Source of the DNA: Tannerella sp.
Lineage (GTDB): Bacteria > Bacteroidota > Bacteroidia > Bacteroidales > Tannerellaceae
Reading direction: 5' to 3'
NCBI GenBank assembly: GCA_031278765.1
Contig: JAITJX010000149.1
Location: forward strand, 1 to 34,794
Length of the DNA: 34,794 bases
The notes below the pieces were generated by a model. It saw only the letters and a list, made by a program, of their open reading frames with translations. It was not told the origin of the DNA and did no database searches. Positions within the stretch are counted from its first letter, which is position 1; every line of letters starts with the position of its first letter. The translations under genes were made by a program, and so were the position numbers. Shown here one piece after another: positions 10,276 to 19,916 of this stretch.

Positions 10276-10551
10276 AACTTTTGACGTTTTATTGTTAAAA
10301 AAATTTTCTGCAAAGGTAATAATTTAAAAAAAACATGTCAATCCCCCAAAAAGGTGATTTTTCTGTTTTTCTACCAAAATATCCCCCATTTGGGTAGTAT
10401 TTTTTAATGTTTCACTACGAAAAAAGAGGATAAAAAATTGAAAAAAGAATAAAAAAGCAGCATATTTTTTTGCTAATCCGGTAATTTTTATTCGGCTGTT
10501 TTTTTATCCGAAAATTCAATTTTTTTTGTTGCTTATTTATCAAATTTATTT

Positions 10552-10559
10552 TACTTTTG
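10552..10559 (+). promoter_or_regulatory. Bacteroidetes-type -7 element (TACTTTTG) upstream of the Crp/Fnr gene
   Basis: TAnnTTTG match ~73 bp before the ATG; upstream TTTG at 10525-10528 with slightly long (23 nt) spacing. Confidence 0.5.
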
Positions 10560-10632
10560 CATCCTGAACAAATTTATAACTTAAAAAAAATTACTAATTT
10601 TTGTGATTTTATGAATTAAAATAAAACAGCAG

Positions 10633-11262
10633 ATGGAAAACATACACGATTTTGAAAATTATGAAGAGAAGACAATATATTTCAAAGATTTTATGATAAA
10701 AATGCTTGAAATACCACGCGAAGATCTGGAAATGCATCTAAGCAAAATAATCACCCGCGAGATACCAAAGGATAAATTTATCATCATGCAGGGCAATGTA
10801 AGCGAGTATATTTATTATACCGAACAAGGAATATTGCGCATGTATTCTATTGATAACAATGGAAAAGAACATATCGTACAATTCGCTCCGGAAGGCTGGC
10901 TCGTATTCGACCGGCAAAGTCTGTACACAGACGAACCTTCGAATTACTACATTCAGGCAGTAGAAGACTCTGTGGTTGCTTATATAAAAAAAGGGTTTCT
11001 GGAGAATATTATCAAAACATATCCTCAAAGCGCCGAAAAAAATACTTTTATCCTTAACAGATACATAATGATGATGCAATACCGTATCTACACGTTACTT
11101 AGCGCAACCGCCGAAGAACGTTACCTGGACTTTATAACATCGCATCCCGGTTTCATCAATCGCATCCCGCTTTATATGCTGGCGTCGTATCTTGGTATGA
11201 CGCCCGAAAGCCTTAGTCGCGTGCGTAACGAAATTAGCCAAATGGCAAAACTCCGTCCCTGA
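10633..11262 (+). CDS. Crp/Fnr family transcriptional regulator
   Basis: 209 aa; cyclic-nucleotide-binding-like N-terminus (KFIIMQGNVSEYIYYTEQGILRMY) and C-terminal HTH (IPLYMLASYLGMTPESLSRVRNEI). Confidence 0.92.
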   Translation: MENIHDFENYEEKTIYFKDFMIKMLEIPREDLEMHLSKIITREIPKDKFIIMQGNVSEYIYYTEQGILRMYSIDNNGKEHIVQFAPEGWLVFDRQSLYTDEPSNYYIQAVEDSVVAYIKKGFLENIIKTYPQSAEKNTFILNRYIMMMQYRIYTLLSATAEERYLDFITSHPGFINRIPLYMLASYLGMTPESLSRVRNEISQMAKLRP

Positions 11263-11304
11263 AAAAATTATTGCCTCCGGCGTTGTCATTCTCAAATAAT
11301 TATT

Positions 11305-11312
11305 TACCTTTG
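11305..11312 (+). promoter_or_regulatory. Bacteroidetes-type promoter upstream of thrS (-7 TACCTTTG)
   Basis: TTG at 11283-11285, 19-nt spacer, TACCTTTG at 11305-11312, 33 bp before the ATG. Confidence 0.65.
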
Positions 11313-11344
11313 CAGCCCATAAACAAGAATTTTTATAATAAAAA

Positions 11345-13288
11345 ATGATAAAAATTACATTTCCGGACGGTACAAAAGAGTTTTCAAAAGGAATTACGCC
11401 TATGCGGATTGCAGAAGGAATCAGTGCAAAGCTTGCACAGGAGGTACTTGCGGCAAAAGTCAACGATGAAATTCGGGATTTGTTGCGACCAATAGATAAC
11501 GATGCAACGCTCCGACTCCTTAAATGGGAAGATGAAGAAGGCAAACATACTTTCTGGCATTCAAGCGCACACTTGATGGCGGAAGCATTACAGGAACTTT
11601 ATCCCAATGTGAAATTCGGAATAGGTCCTGCGATAGAAAACGGCTTCTACTACGATGTGGATTTGGGAGACACGGTATTGACAGACGCCGATTTTCCGAA
11701 GATTGAAGCCAAAATGCTCGAACTGTCCGCCCGAAAAGAAGAAATAAAGCGTACTTCCATTTCAAAAAACGATGCGCTCAAAATGTTTGACAAAAAAGGG
11801 GAAATCTATAAAACAGAATTGATTAGCGAACTCGAAGACGGCCATATTACCACTTATACGCAAGGTTGCTTTACAGACTTGTGCCGCGGTCCTCACCTTC
11901 CGGATACGTCCTGCATTAAGGCTGTCAAGATAACAAGCCTCGCAGGCGCATATTGGAGAGGCGACGAAAAACGCAAACAACTCGTTCGTATTTATGGAAT
12001 TACATTTCCAAAAAAGAAAATGCTTGACGATTACCTTGTTCTGCTCGAAGAAGCAAAAAAACGAGACCACAGAAAAATCGGCAAAGAACTGGAACTGTTT
12101 ACTTTCTCGCCTTCCGTCGGCTCCGGCCTTCCGTTATGGTTGCCACGCGGAACACAGTTGCGCCTGAAACTGGAAGATTTCTTAAAACGGATACAAAAAA
12201 AATACGGTTATAAACAGGTAATTACGCCTCACATCGGAAGTAAGCAACTGTACGTAACATCAGGACATTATGAAAAATACGGAAAAGATTCGTTTCAACC
12301 CATTCACACCCCCCAGGCAGGAGAGGAATTTTTGTTAAAACCAATGAACTGCCCTCATCACTGCGAGATATACAAAGCATTTCCGCGTTCATACAAAGAT
12401 CTGCCGCTAAGACTTGCCGAGTTCGGAACGGTTTATCGCTACGAACAAAGCGGCGAATTGCATGGCCTCACACGTGTTCGTGGCTTCACGCAAGACGACG
12501 CGCATCTTTTCTGCCGTCCGGAACAAATTAAAGGCGAATTTCTGAAAGTAATGGATATAATATTCATAATTTTTAAAGCGCTTGATTTCAAGAATTTTGA
12601 AGCGCAAATTTCGCTTCGCGAGCCGAACGTCAAAGAAAAATACATCGGTTCGGACGAAAATTGGGAAAAAGCCGAACAATCTATCATTGAAGCATGTAAA
12701 GAGAAAGGTCTTCCTGCCAAAATAGAATTGGGCGAAGCAGCATTCTACGGTCCAAAACTTGATTTTATGGTTAAAGACGCTATCGGAAGACGCTGGCAGT
12801 TGGGCACTATACAGGTGGACTATAATTTGCCGGAACGTTTCGAGCTCGAATACACCGGCGAAGACAATCAAAAACACCGCCCTGTCATGATTCACCGTGC
12901 ACCGTTCGGCTCTATGGAAAGATTCGTTGCAGTACTTATTGAACATACGGCGGGAAGATTTCCGTTGTGGCTGGCCCCCGATCAGGTTTCCGTTTTGCCT
13001 GTCGGAGAGAAATTTAACGATTACGCATACAAAATTGCACGCGATCTTGAAGAAAAAGACATAAGCGTTATCGTCGATGACCGAAATGAAAAAATAGGCA
13101 GAAAAATACGAGATAATGAGTTAAAAAGAATACCTTACATGCTCATAGTCGGAGAAAAAGAAATGGGAAATAATGAAGTTTCCGTAAGAAAACAGGGTGA
13201 AGGTGATAAAGGTTCTGTAAAAATTACTACCTTTGCCACCCAAATCATGGAAGAAATTGATGGAATGACAAACAAATGGAATAAATAA
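11345..13288 (+). CDS. thrS: Threonyl-tRNA synthetase
   Basis: 647 aa; TGS domain start, HxxxH in [13 protein letters not shown], class II motifs including [13 protein letters not shown] and [12 protein letters not shown] anticodon-binding domain. Confidence 0.98.
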   Translation: MIKITFPDGTKEFSKGITPMRIAEGISAKLAQEVLAAKVNDEIRDLLRPIDNDATLRLLKWEDEEGKHTFWHSSAHLMAEALQELYPNVKFGIGPAIENGFYYDVDLGDTVLTDADFPKIEAKMLELSARKEEIKRTSISKNDALKMFDKKGEIYKTELISELEDGHITTYTQGCFTDLCRGPHLPDTSCIKAVKITSLAGAYWRGDEKRKQLVRIYGITFPKKKMLDDYLVLLEEAKKRDHRKIGKELELFTFSPSVGSGLPLWLPRGTQLRLKLEDFLKRIQKKYGYKQVITPHIGSKQLYVTSGHYEKYGKDSFQPIHTPQAGEEFLLKPMNCPHHCEIYKAFPRSYKDLPLRLAEFGTVYRYEQSGELHGLTRVRGFTQDDAHLFCRPEQIKGEFLKVMDIIFIIFKALDFKNFEAQISLREPNVKEKYIGSDENWEKAEQSIIEACKEKGLPAKIELGEAAFYGPKLDFMVKDAIGRRWQLGTIQVDYNLPERFELEYTGEDNQKHRPVMIHRAPFGSMERFVAVLIEHTAGRFPLWLAPDQVSVLPVGEKFNDYAYKIARDLEEKDISVIVDDRNEKIGRKIRDNELKRIPYMLIVGEKEMGNNEVSVRKQGEGDKGSVKITTFATQIMEEIDGMTNKWNK

Positions 13289-13349
13289 ATTTTTTAATAA
13301 TTAATTACTTACAATAACAAAAGGAGGTAAATTTTATAATTTTTTTTGA

Positions 13350-13925
13350 ATGAGAGACGACCGTAATAAAGAACAACAATACCGGATAAACGAACAAATA
13401 CGAGTTCCTGAAGTGCGCCTCATCGGCGATAATATTACAACAGGAATATATCTTACGTCAAAAGCATTGCAAATGGCAGAAGATATGGGTTTTGATCTGG
13501 TTGAAATCTCTCCCAATGCCAAACCGCCCGTATGTAAAATCATTGATTATCAAAAGTTTCTTTATCAGCAGAAAAAACGTCTTAAAGAACAGAAAGCAAA
13601 AGCGGTTAAAGTGGTTGTTAAAGAGATACGATTCGGCCCTCAAACCGATGATCACGATTATAATTTCAAACTTCGCCATGCAAAAGAATTTCTCGGAGAA
13701 GGCGCCAAAGTAAAGGCATATGTTTTTTTCAAAGGCCGTTCGATTTTGTTCAAGGAACAGGGAGAAGTTTTGTTGCTAAGGTTTGCAAACGATTTGGAAG
13801 AATACGGAAGAGTAGAACAAATGCCTGTGCTTGAAGGAAAAAGAATGATTATAATGCTTTCTCCCACAACGAAGAAAGGCGCCGTACAACCAAAACCCTC
13901 ACAAATAGAAAATATTAACAATTAA
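13350..13925 (+). CDS. infC: Translation initiation factor IF-3
   Basis: 191 aa; [61 protein letters not shown]; followed by L35 and L20. Confidence 0.98.
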   Translation: MRDDRNKEQQYRINEQIRVPEVRLIGDNITTGIYLTSKALQMAEDMGFDLVEISPNAKPPVCKIIDYQKFLYQQKKRLKEQKAKAVKVVVKEIRFGPQTDDHDYNFKLRHAKEFLGEGAKVKAYVFFKGRSILFKEQGEVLLLRFANDLEEYGRVEQMPVLEGKRMIIMLSPTTKKGAVQPKPSQIENINN

Positions 13926-13962
13926 CAGTTTATATATAAATAACAATTAAAGATTAAAGATT

Positions 13963-14160
13963 ATGCCAAAATTAAAGACTAATTCCGGTGCCAAAAAGAG
14001 GTTTGCCCTTACCGGAACGGGTAAAATCAAGAGGAAACATGCTTTCAAAAGTCATATTCTGACTAAAAAAACAAAAAAGCGTAAAAGAAATCTGACCCAT
14101 ACAGGGTTAGTCGCTAACGTGGACGCAAACAATATCAAGAAATTGCTTTGTTTAAAATAA
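13963..14160 (+). CDS. rpmI: 50S ribosomal protein L35 (bL35)
   Basis: 65 aa; [42 protein letters not shown]. Confidence 0.98.
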   Translation: MPKLKTNSGAKKRFALTGTGKIKRKHAFKSHILTKKTKKRKRNLTHTGLVANVDANNIKKLLCLK

Positions 14161-14196
14161 TTAGTTAGCAGGAGTTTAATTCTAAAAACAATTATT

Positions 14197-14544
14197 ATGC
14201 CAAGATCAGTAAATCATGTAGCCTCAAGAGCTAAAAGAAAACGTATTTTGAAACTTACGAGAGGTTATTTTGGCGCTCGTAAGAATGTGTGGACAGTAGC
14301 AAAAAACACATGGGAAAAAGGATTGACTTATGCTTTTCGCGATCGCCGTAACAAGAAGCGCAATTTCCGCGCATTATGGATACAACGTATCAATGCGGGA
14401 GCCCGTATCGAAGGACTTTCATATTCCCGTTTGATGGGAGGATTGAAAGAAGCCGGAATAGAAATCAATCGTAAAGTTCTGGCGGATTTAGCTATGAACC
14501 ATCCGGAAACTTTTAAAACCATCGTTGCCAAAGCAAAAAAATAA
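14197..14544 (+). CDS. rplT: 50S ribosomal protein L20 (bL20)
   Basis: 115 aa; [36 protein letters not shown]. Confidence 0.98.
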   Translation: MPRSVNHVASRAKRKRILKLTRGYFGARKNVWTVAKNTWEKGLTYAFRDRRNKKRNFRALWIQRINAGARIEGLSYSRLMGGLKEAGIEINRKVLADLAMNHPETFKTIVAKAKK

Positions 14545-14606
14545 TCGTAAAATAAATTTTCTCTGTAAAAAAAAATCAAATATTTTTTTATTCGGATTTT
14601 TTGTTT

Positions 14607-14614
14607 TACTTTTG
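14607..14614 (+). promoter_or_regulatory. -7 element (TACTTTTG) for the RNA downstream of rplT
   Basis: TAnnTTTG match just upstream of the structured RNA; no clear -33 element seen. Confidence 0.5.
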
Positions 14615-14620
14615 CAGTTA

Positions 14621-14815
14621 AAAATGAGTTTAGTCGCACGAGTCTGATTGGAAAACTCATCAAATTATTTTATAATTCCGAGGCACGCTCTAACCGCTAA
14701 TGGCGGGCTGTAGTTCCTGAAAAGGAAATGCTTATGCACAACAGATTACAAAGGCGGTAAAGGCACTCAAATCCTGTCCACGGAGTTTTATATATCCACT
14801 TGTGCGACTTTTTTT
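14621..14815 (+). ncRNA. ssrS: Structured RNA consistent with Bacteroidales-1 / 6S RNA
   Basis: Long rod: GTCGCACGAG (14633-14642) pairs with CTTGTGCGAC (14799-14808); AAAACTC (14652-14658) with GAGTTTT (14783-14789); apical TTCCT-GAAA-AGGAA; T-tract after the closing stem; located directly after rplT with its own -7 element. Confidence 0.75.
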
Positions 14816-14819
14816 TAAT

Positions 14820-14868
14820 ACCTCCCCGTGCTATTGTAACAACATGAAAAGGGGGAGGTTTTTTTTGA
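14820..14868 (+). terminator. Rho-independent terminator
   Basis: ACCTCCCC ... GGGGGAGG stem followed by TTTTTTTT. Confidence 0.85.
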
Positions 14869-14888
14869 TAAAATGAAGTCCGTGAATA

Positions 14889-15668
14889 TTAATTTTTATA
14901 AAACCGCACCCAGTCTATCCACATTTCCACAGGCAGATCTGCCGAATTTACCTCTCCGACCCACGAACCGCCCAATTGCATATCCAGCAGGAGATAATAC
15001 CCGCGGTCGAACGGAAATTGTCCTTTTTTATCCGTTTCTATACGCGGATAGGTAAACGTATGTATCCCGTTGATAAAAAAAGACAAACTGTCCGCATACA
15101 GTTCCACGGCATATACATTATAATCATCGGGATCAATCTTTTCGGTAGCGCTTTGAGGAGGATCTTTGATTTGCAATCCGTGCGTATAATCGGAATGAAT
15201 CGTTTGATAGGCGATATCGTCACCGTTCAGCCGTTCCATGATGTCGATCTCTCCACCAGATGGCCATGAACTGTTATCAAAAGGTAACAGCCAAAATGCC
15301 GGCCATGCGCCCTGCGCCTTACCGAGCTTCGCACGTATTTCAATCCGTCCGCGCTCGAAACTCACTTTGTCTTTCGTATAAACGCCGCCAGTAAGGTAAG
15401 GCGCTACATCTTCGGGCAGATATTCATTGCGCAAGCCACGCAGAATCAATTGTCCGCCGGTTATCTGATAGCACGAATCAAAATCAGACATGTGCCTGTC
15501 CCAGTCCGATCCTCCGCGAGGAATTTTGCTCCAGCGGGATGTATTGAATGTATGACCATCGAAATTTTCTTCCCAAACCAGTTGTCTTTTGACTGTCTGC
15601 GATACGGATTGTGCAATGCACGAAACCGCCATACCGGATAAAATAGAAACAATCAACCACTTTTTCAT
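14889..15668 (-). CDS. Glycoside hydrolase family 16 (beta-glucanase/laminarinase-like)
   Basis: 259 aa; signal peptide; GGEIDIMERLNGDD matches the GH16 ExDxxE catalytic motif; WPAFWLLP. Confidence 0.93.
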   Translation of the reverse strand: MKKWLIVSILSGMAVSCIAQSVSQTVKRQLVWEENFDGHTFNTSRWSKIPRGGSDWDRHMSDFDSCYQITGGQLILRGLRNEYLPEDVAPYLTGGVYTKDKVSFERGRIEIRAKLGKAQGAWPAFWLLPFDNSSWPSGGEIDIMERLNGDDIAYQTIHSDYTHGLQIKDPPQSATEKIDPDDYNVYAVELYADSLSFFINGIHTFTYPRIETDKKGQFPFDRGYYLLLDMQLGGSWVGEVNSADLPVEMWIDWVRFYKN

Positions 15669-15761
15669 GTGCTTATAATTTTTGTTTACTTTATAATCAT
15701 ATTATTTTTTTCATATTTTGAGGGCGGAGAAAAATAAATATTTCAACTGATTTAAAAAAAA

Positions 15762-16307
15762 TTAAATACCCAACTCTCTGTTTTTTAAATATTTAAAAAA
15801 TTCCCATGAAACTATTCCTGCCGCTACCGAGACATTTAGCGAGTGCTTTGTGCCGAATTGCGGAATTTCAATACAACAATAACATTCGTCAATGACTTCT
15901 TGCTGAACGCCTTTTACTTCATGACCTAAAATAATTGCAAATTTGCGGTCAGATGTCAAATCTATTTTTTCCAAAGATAAACTGCCTTCGACTTGCTCTA
16001 TGGCACATAAATAATATCCTTTGCTTTTCAATTCCTTGACACAATCCAAAGTGTCTTTACAGTAATGCCATTCAACCGTTTCTTCCGCACCAAGCGCCGT
16101 TTTATGAATTTCGGCATTGGGCGGAGTTGCCGTAATGCCACACAAATATATAGATTCGATCCTGAAAGCGTCGGCTATCCGAAACACTGCTCCCACATTA
16201 TTCAAACTCCTGACATGATCAAGTACTACAACAAGAGGTAATTTTTTAACTGATTTGTATTCCTCTGACGTTAAACGATTTAATTCTGTTACTCTTAATT
16301 TGTGCAT
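15762..16307 (-). CDS. TrmH/SpoU family RNA 2'-O-methyltransferase
   Basis: 181 aa; LDHVRSLNNVGAVFRIADAF, ILGHEVKGV, IPQFGTKHSLNVSVAAGI SPOUT motifs. Confidence 0.95.
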   Translation of the reverse strand: MHKLRVTELNRLTSEEYKSVKKLPLVVVLDHVRSLNNVGAVFRIADAFRIESIYLCGITATPPNAEIHKTALGAEETVEWHYCKDTLDCVKELKSKGYYLCAIEQVEGSLSLEKIDLTSDRKFAIILGHEVKGVQQEVIDECYCCIEIPQFGTKHSLNVSVAAGIVSWEFFKYLKNRELGI

Positions 16308-16408
16308 AAATATTCAATTTTTATTTGCGTAAATCAATGGATTACGATTGCCGACGGAAATATTTCTTCTTCAATCTTATCCGAACATATTTTTTCCATC
16401 GTTTGTTA

Positions 16409-16703
16409 TTACATACATAATTGAACTTCTGTGTTTTCCCTGTGCAGTGATTCATGTAAAATATTTTTAGTCACAAATTTATGCGCAACAAATATATTTC
16501 CAGGATTCAATTCATTATCTGTTGTACACAGATACGCATCGTACAAATCGTCAATTTTTCACGTATAGTCAGGTTTATAATTAACAGTTGGATGTTTATG
16601 CTTAATAAATGAATCCAAATCTATATCTTCGATTTTTGATGAAAATACAATCGACACATACGTTTAATAAATCAACAGGCAGAAGCTGCAAATTAAAATC
16701 CAT
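16409..16703 (-). pseudogene. Decayed protein-coding gene, family not identified
   Basis: Coding-like stretches in different frames: MDFNLQLLPVDLLNVCVDCIF, then (shifted frame) SKIEDIDLDSFIKHKHPTVNYKPDYT, then an in-frame TGA (16561-16559), then KIDDLYDAYLCTTDNELNPGNIFVAHKFVTKNILHESLHRENTEVQLCM and TAA. Confidence 0.55.
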
Positions 16704-16705
16704 TT

Positions 16706-18091
16706 TCAACATATCTCTTTAATAATATCAATTACCTGTTTTCCAAGCGCTTCCGCTTCACTCAGAGAGTGAGATTCGGCATAGATACGAATTATCGGCT
16801 CGGTATTGCTTTTGCGAAGATGCACCCATTTGTCCGGAAAATCTATCTTAACTCCGTCAATATCAGTAATATCATAAGCAGAAAACTTTTCCTTTACCTT
16901 CAATAAAATATTATCAACATCTGTCGAAGGCGTCAATTCTACTTTCTGTTTCGATATAAAATACTGAGGATAAGACGCTTTCAATTCAGTGACTTTCATT
17001 TTTTTCTTTGCCAAATGCGTCAAAAATAACGCAATACCTACAAGCGCATCACGACCATAATGACTTTCAGGATAAATCACTCCTCCATTGCCCTCTCCTC
17101 CTATTACAGCATTTGTTTCCTTCATTTTTGCTACGACATTCACCTCTCCAACTGCCGCCGCGCTGTAGCGACCGCCATATTTTTCCGTAATATCCTTCAA
17201 TGCACGGCTTGAACTCAAATTACTGACGGTGTTCCCTTTTGTAACGGAGAGTATGTAGTCGGCAATGGCAACCAGCGTATATTCCTCTCCGAACATTTTT
17301 CCGTTTTCACATACGATTGCCAATCTATCGACATCAGGATCAACAACAAATCCCACATCAGCCTTGGCGTCAGTCATTAATTGCGAAATTTCCGTTAAAT
17401 TTTCGGGAACGGGTTCTGGATTATGCGAAAAATTGCCATGAGGATTGCAATGCAACTTAAAGATTTCTTTGACACCCAGCGCATAAAGTAAATCAGGAAT
17501 GACAATGCCACCCACCGAATTGACACAATCAATGGCAATACGGAAATTTGCCGTTTTAATTGCTTCAATATCAACAAGTCGCAATTTAAGAATCAATTCT
17601 ATATGACGTTCTTTGTATCTCAGGTCTGATATAATTTTACCCACATCGTCAATAACAGCATATTCAAATGCTTCTTTTTCCGCAATTTCAAGAACGGTTT
17701 TTCCTTCTCTGTCGTTTAGAAATTCGCCTTTTTCGTTCAGCAGTTTCAAGGCATTCCATTGTTTGGGATTGTGGCTTGCGGTGATAATTATACCACCACA
17801 GGCATGCTCCACCGTTACGGCAATCTCTGTCGTGGGGGTTGTTGCCATATCAATATCTACGACATTGAAACCCATACCGTTCAGCGTTCCGATAACGATA
17901 TTTTTTACCATCATCCCCGACACACGCGCATCACGCCCGACGACAATCCTGTTCGTCTTTACGGTTGTATTTTGCCTGATAAATGTTGCATAAGCCGAAA
18001 CAAACTTCACTATCGCCAAAGGATTTAGACCATCGTCGGGTTTACCGCCTATTGTTCCTCTTATTCCTGAAATTGATTTTATAAGTGTCAT
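16706..18091 (-). CDS. glmM: Phosphoglucosamine mutase (alpha-D-phosphohexomutase family)
   Basis: 461 aa; active-site GGIIITASHNPKQWNALKLL, metal-binding DPDVDRLAIV, GEGNGGVIYP, RKSNTEPIIRIY. Confidence 0.92.
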   Translation of the reverse strand: MTLIKSISGIRGTIGGKPDDGLNPLAIVKFVSAYATFIRQNTTVKTNRIVVGRDARVSGMMVKNIVIGTLNGMGFNVVDIDMATTPTTEIAVTVEHACGGIIITASHNPKQWNALKLLNEKGEFLNDREGKTVLEIAEKEAFEYAVIDDVGKIISDLRYKERHIELILKLRLVDIEAIKTANFRIAIDCVNSVGGIVIPDLLYALGVKEIFKLHCNPHGNFSHNPEPVPENLTEISQLMTDAKADVGFVVDPDVDRLAIVCENGKMFGEEYTLVAIADYILSVTKGNTVSNLSSSRALKDITEKYGGRYSAAAVGEVNVVAKMKETNAVIGGEGNGGVIYPESHYGRDALVGIALFLTHLAKKKMKVTELKASYPQYFISKQKVELTPSTDVDNILLKVKEKFSAYDITDIDGVKIDFPDKWVHLRKSNTEPIIRIYAESHSLSEAEALGKQVIDIIKEIC

Positions 18092-18105
18092 GGCTTCCCA
18101 TTTTT

Positions 18106-18729
18106 TTAATAGAAAATATATTTTATCCTGTCATAATAAATAGGTATATATTCATTGGTATTACTCGTTTGCAACCAACTGCCTGCTCTGCTTGACTGGT
18201 AAACGTCCTGTATTTCCGAATAGCCGGGAACAATCATTTTCACAACGGCGCTGTCGCCGACGTAACTTAGAGCCTCTTGCATTGCAAGTCCAAACAAACT
18301 GTAATAAATATCGTTGATCTGGCTATGTTCCTGCCTTACATTGGCAGCCAAACCATATTTAAATTCCATCGGATACTGGGAATTTACAAATGTATCAAAA
18401 GATATTATCGTATCTCTGTAATAAAATCCGCCGCTTGCACGCACCAAAACAGTGGTTGAATTGTACACAGCACGATTTCCGTTGCCCGAATCTATTACAT
18501 TCAGATATATTCCGCTTTTCAGTTCCACAAATTGATCTTCTGTAAAAACTCCGCTTGCAGGATAATCTTTCAAAACTTCAATCTTTTTTTCGGACAATAT
18601 CCTGTTTACGATTTTCTTTTCGTCTCTCTTCAATTCTTCGTATGATTTCATCTCTTCTTTACATGAGAGGGTTATCAACGCGCAAATTACATAACTCACC
18701 AACAGTGAAATTTTTAAATTCATTTTCAT
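18106..18729 (-). CDS. DUF4827-like lipoprotein
   Basis: 207 aa; lipobox LITLSC; position next to the mutase and DHH genes; family assignment from memory. Confidence 0.65.
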   Translation of the reverse strand: MKMNLKISLLVSYVICALITLSCKEEMKSYEELKRDEKKIVNRILSEKKIEVLKDYPASGVFTEDQFVELKSGIYLNVIDSGNGNRAVYNSTTVLVRASGGFYYRDTIISFDTFVNSQYPMEFKYGLAANVRQEHSQINDIYYSLFGLAMQEALSYVGDSAVVKMIVPGYSEIQDVYQSSRAGSWLQTSNTNEYIPIYYDRIKYIFY

Positions 18730-18766
18730 ATTATTTTGTTTAAATTACTGCATTAAAAATACATAC

Positions 18767-19801
18767 CTACATCCAATAACTCTTCGAATTAAACTTTGAT
18801 AATCCTTCTTCAAAAACTTTTATTGCATCATCGAGTTTGCCGTAATACTCTCCTCCGGAGGCATTTTTATGTCCACCGCCATTGAAATATTTTGCAGCAA
18901 ATTTGTTACATGGAAAATCGCCTAACGATCTGAAAGAAATCTTAATCAAATTTGTTTCTTCGCGCAAAAATACCGAAAACGAAATGCCGTCCATACTTAA
19001 CGGCAAATTTACAAATCCTTCCGTATCGCCGCTTCTATAATGAAAACGATTCAGCTCTTCCTGCGTCAAGGCAAACATAGCCGTCTTCTTTTCCTTATAT
19101 ATTTTCATTTTCTCATACAATACATATCCCATTAGCCGGAGGCGATATTCGGAATATACCTGATTTACTTTTCTGTAAATCTCGTCCTTATCTATCCCAA
19201 GTTTAATCAATTCGCTGATTATAAGATATATTTCAGAATCGTTAGAGTTATAACTGAACGAGCCGGTGTCGGTCATCATACCGGTATAAATACATTCACA
19301 CATCTCCTTGTCCAGTTTTTCGAAAGCGCCAAGCGAACATATTATGCGAAAAATCAATTCACTGGTTGAACTTACTTCGGGATGCGAAATCATCAGGTTG
19401 CAAAAATTATCAGGTTCAAGATGATGATCTATCAAAACTTTTTTGGCATCGGCGGCCACCAAAACCGAATCCATACGCCCTACCCTTTTTATTGCATTGA
19501 AATCAAGACAGAATATAACGTCTGCTTTCCGGATAAGTTGAATGCCGAAATCTTTAAATTTACTGAAATCTACAATCTCTTTCGCACCTGGCAGCCATTT
19601 CAGGAACGAAGGATACTCATTAGGAACGATTACCGTAATTGACTTTTTATCAAATGTATTCAAATAACGATACAGCGCAAGGGAAGAACCAATCGCGTCT
19701 CCATCGGGCAATTCGTGCGTAACAATCACAAAGTCATCGCCTTCTTTAATTATCGTTTTCAGTTTATGTATCTTATCGTTATCTATTTTTTTTGTCAACA
19801 T
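18767..19801 (-). CDS. DHH family phosphoesterase (NrnA/RecJ-like)
   Basis: 344 aa; VTHELPDGDAIGSSLAL, DHH motif VLIDHHLEPDNF, DHHA1-type FNGGGHKNASGG. Confidence 0.95.
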   Translation of the reverse strand: MLTKKIDNDKIHKLKTIIKEGDDFVIVTHELPDGDAIGSSLALYRYLNTFDKKSITVIVPNEYPSFLKWLPGAKEIVDFSKFKDFGIQLIRKADVIFCLDFNAIKRVGRMDSVLVAADAKKVLIDHHLEPDNFCNLMISHPEVSSTSELIFRIICSLGAFEKLDKEMCECIYTGMMTDTGSFSYNSNDSEIYLIISELIKLGIDKDEIYRKVNQVYSEYRLRLMGYVLYEKMKIYKEKKTAMFALTQEELNRFHYRSGDTEGFVNLPLSMDGISFSVFLREETNLIKISFRSLGDFPCNKFAAKYFNGGGHKNASGGEYYGKLDDAIKVFEEGLSKFNSKSYWM

Positions 19802-19858
19802 ATCTTCTCAAATAAGTTGCAAATATAGTGCATATTGGGGAAAATACAAAATTTTCTT

Positions 19859-19866
19859 TACCTTTG
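19859..19866 (+). promoter_or_regulatory. Bacteroidetes-type promoter upstream of pgk (-7 TACCTTTG)
   Basis: TTG at 19835-19837, 21-nt spacer, TACCTTTG. Confidence 0.65.
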
Positions 19867-19916
19867 CGCCTTCAATTCGAATTGTCCCGAATTTCCATTA
19901 ACTAAACAAATATATT

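Noticed and set aside
16409-16703. UGA recoding (selenocysteine or alternative code)
   Set aside because: A frameshift is also needed, and TGA serves as a normal stop in other genes of the window; simple decay is more likely
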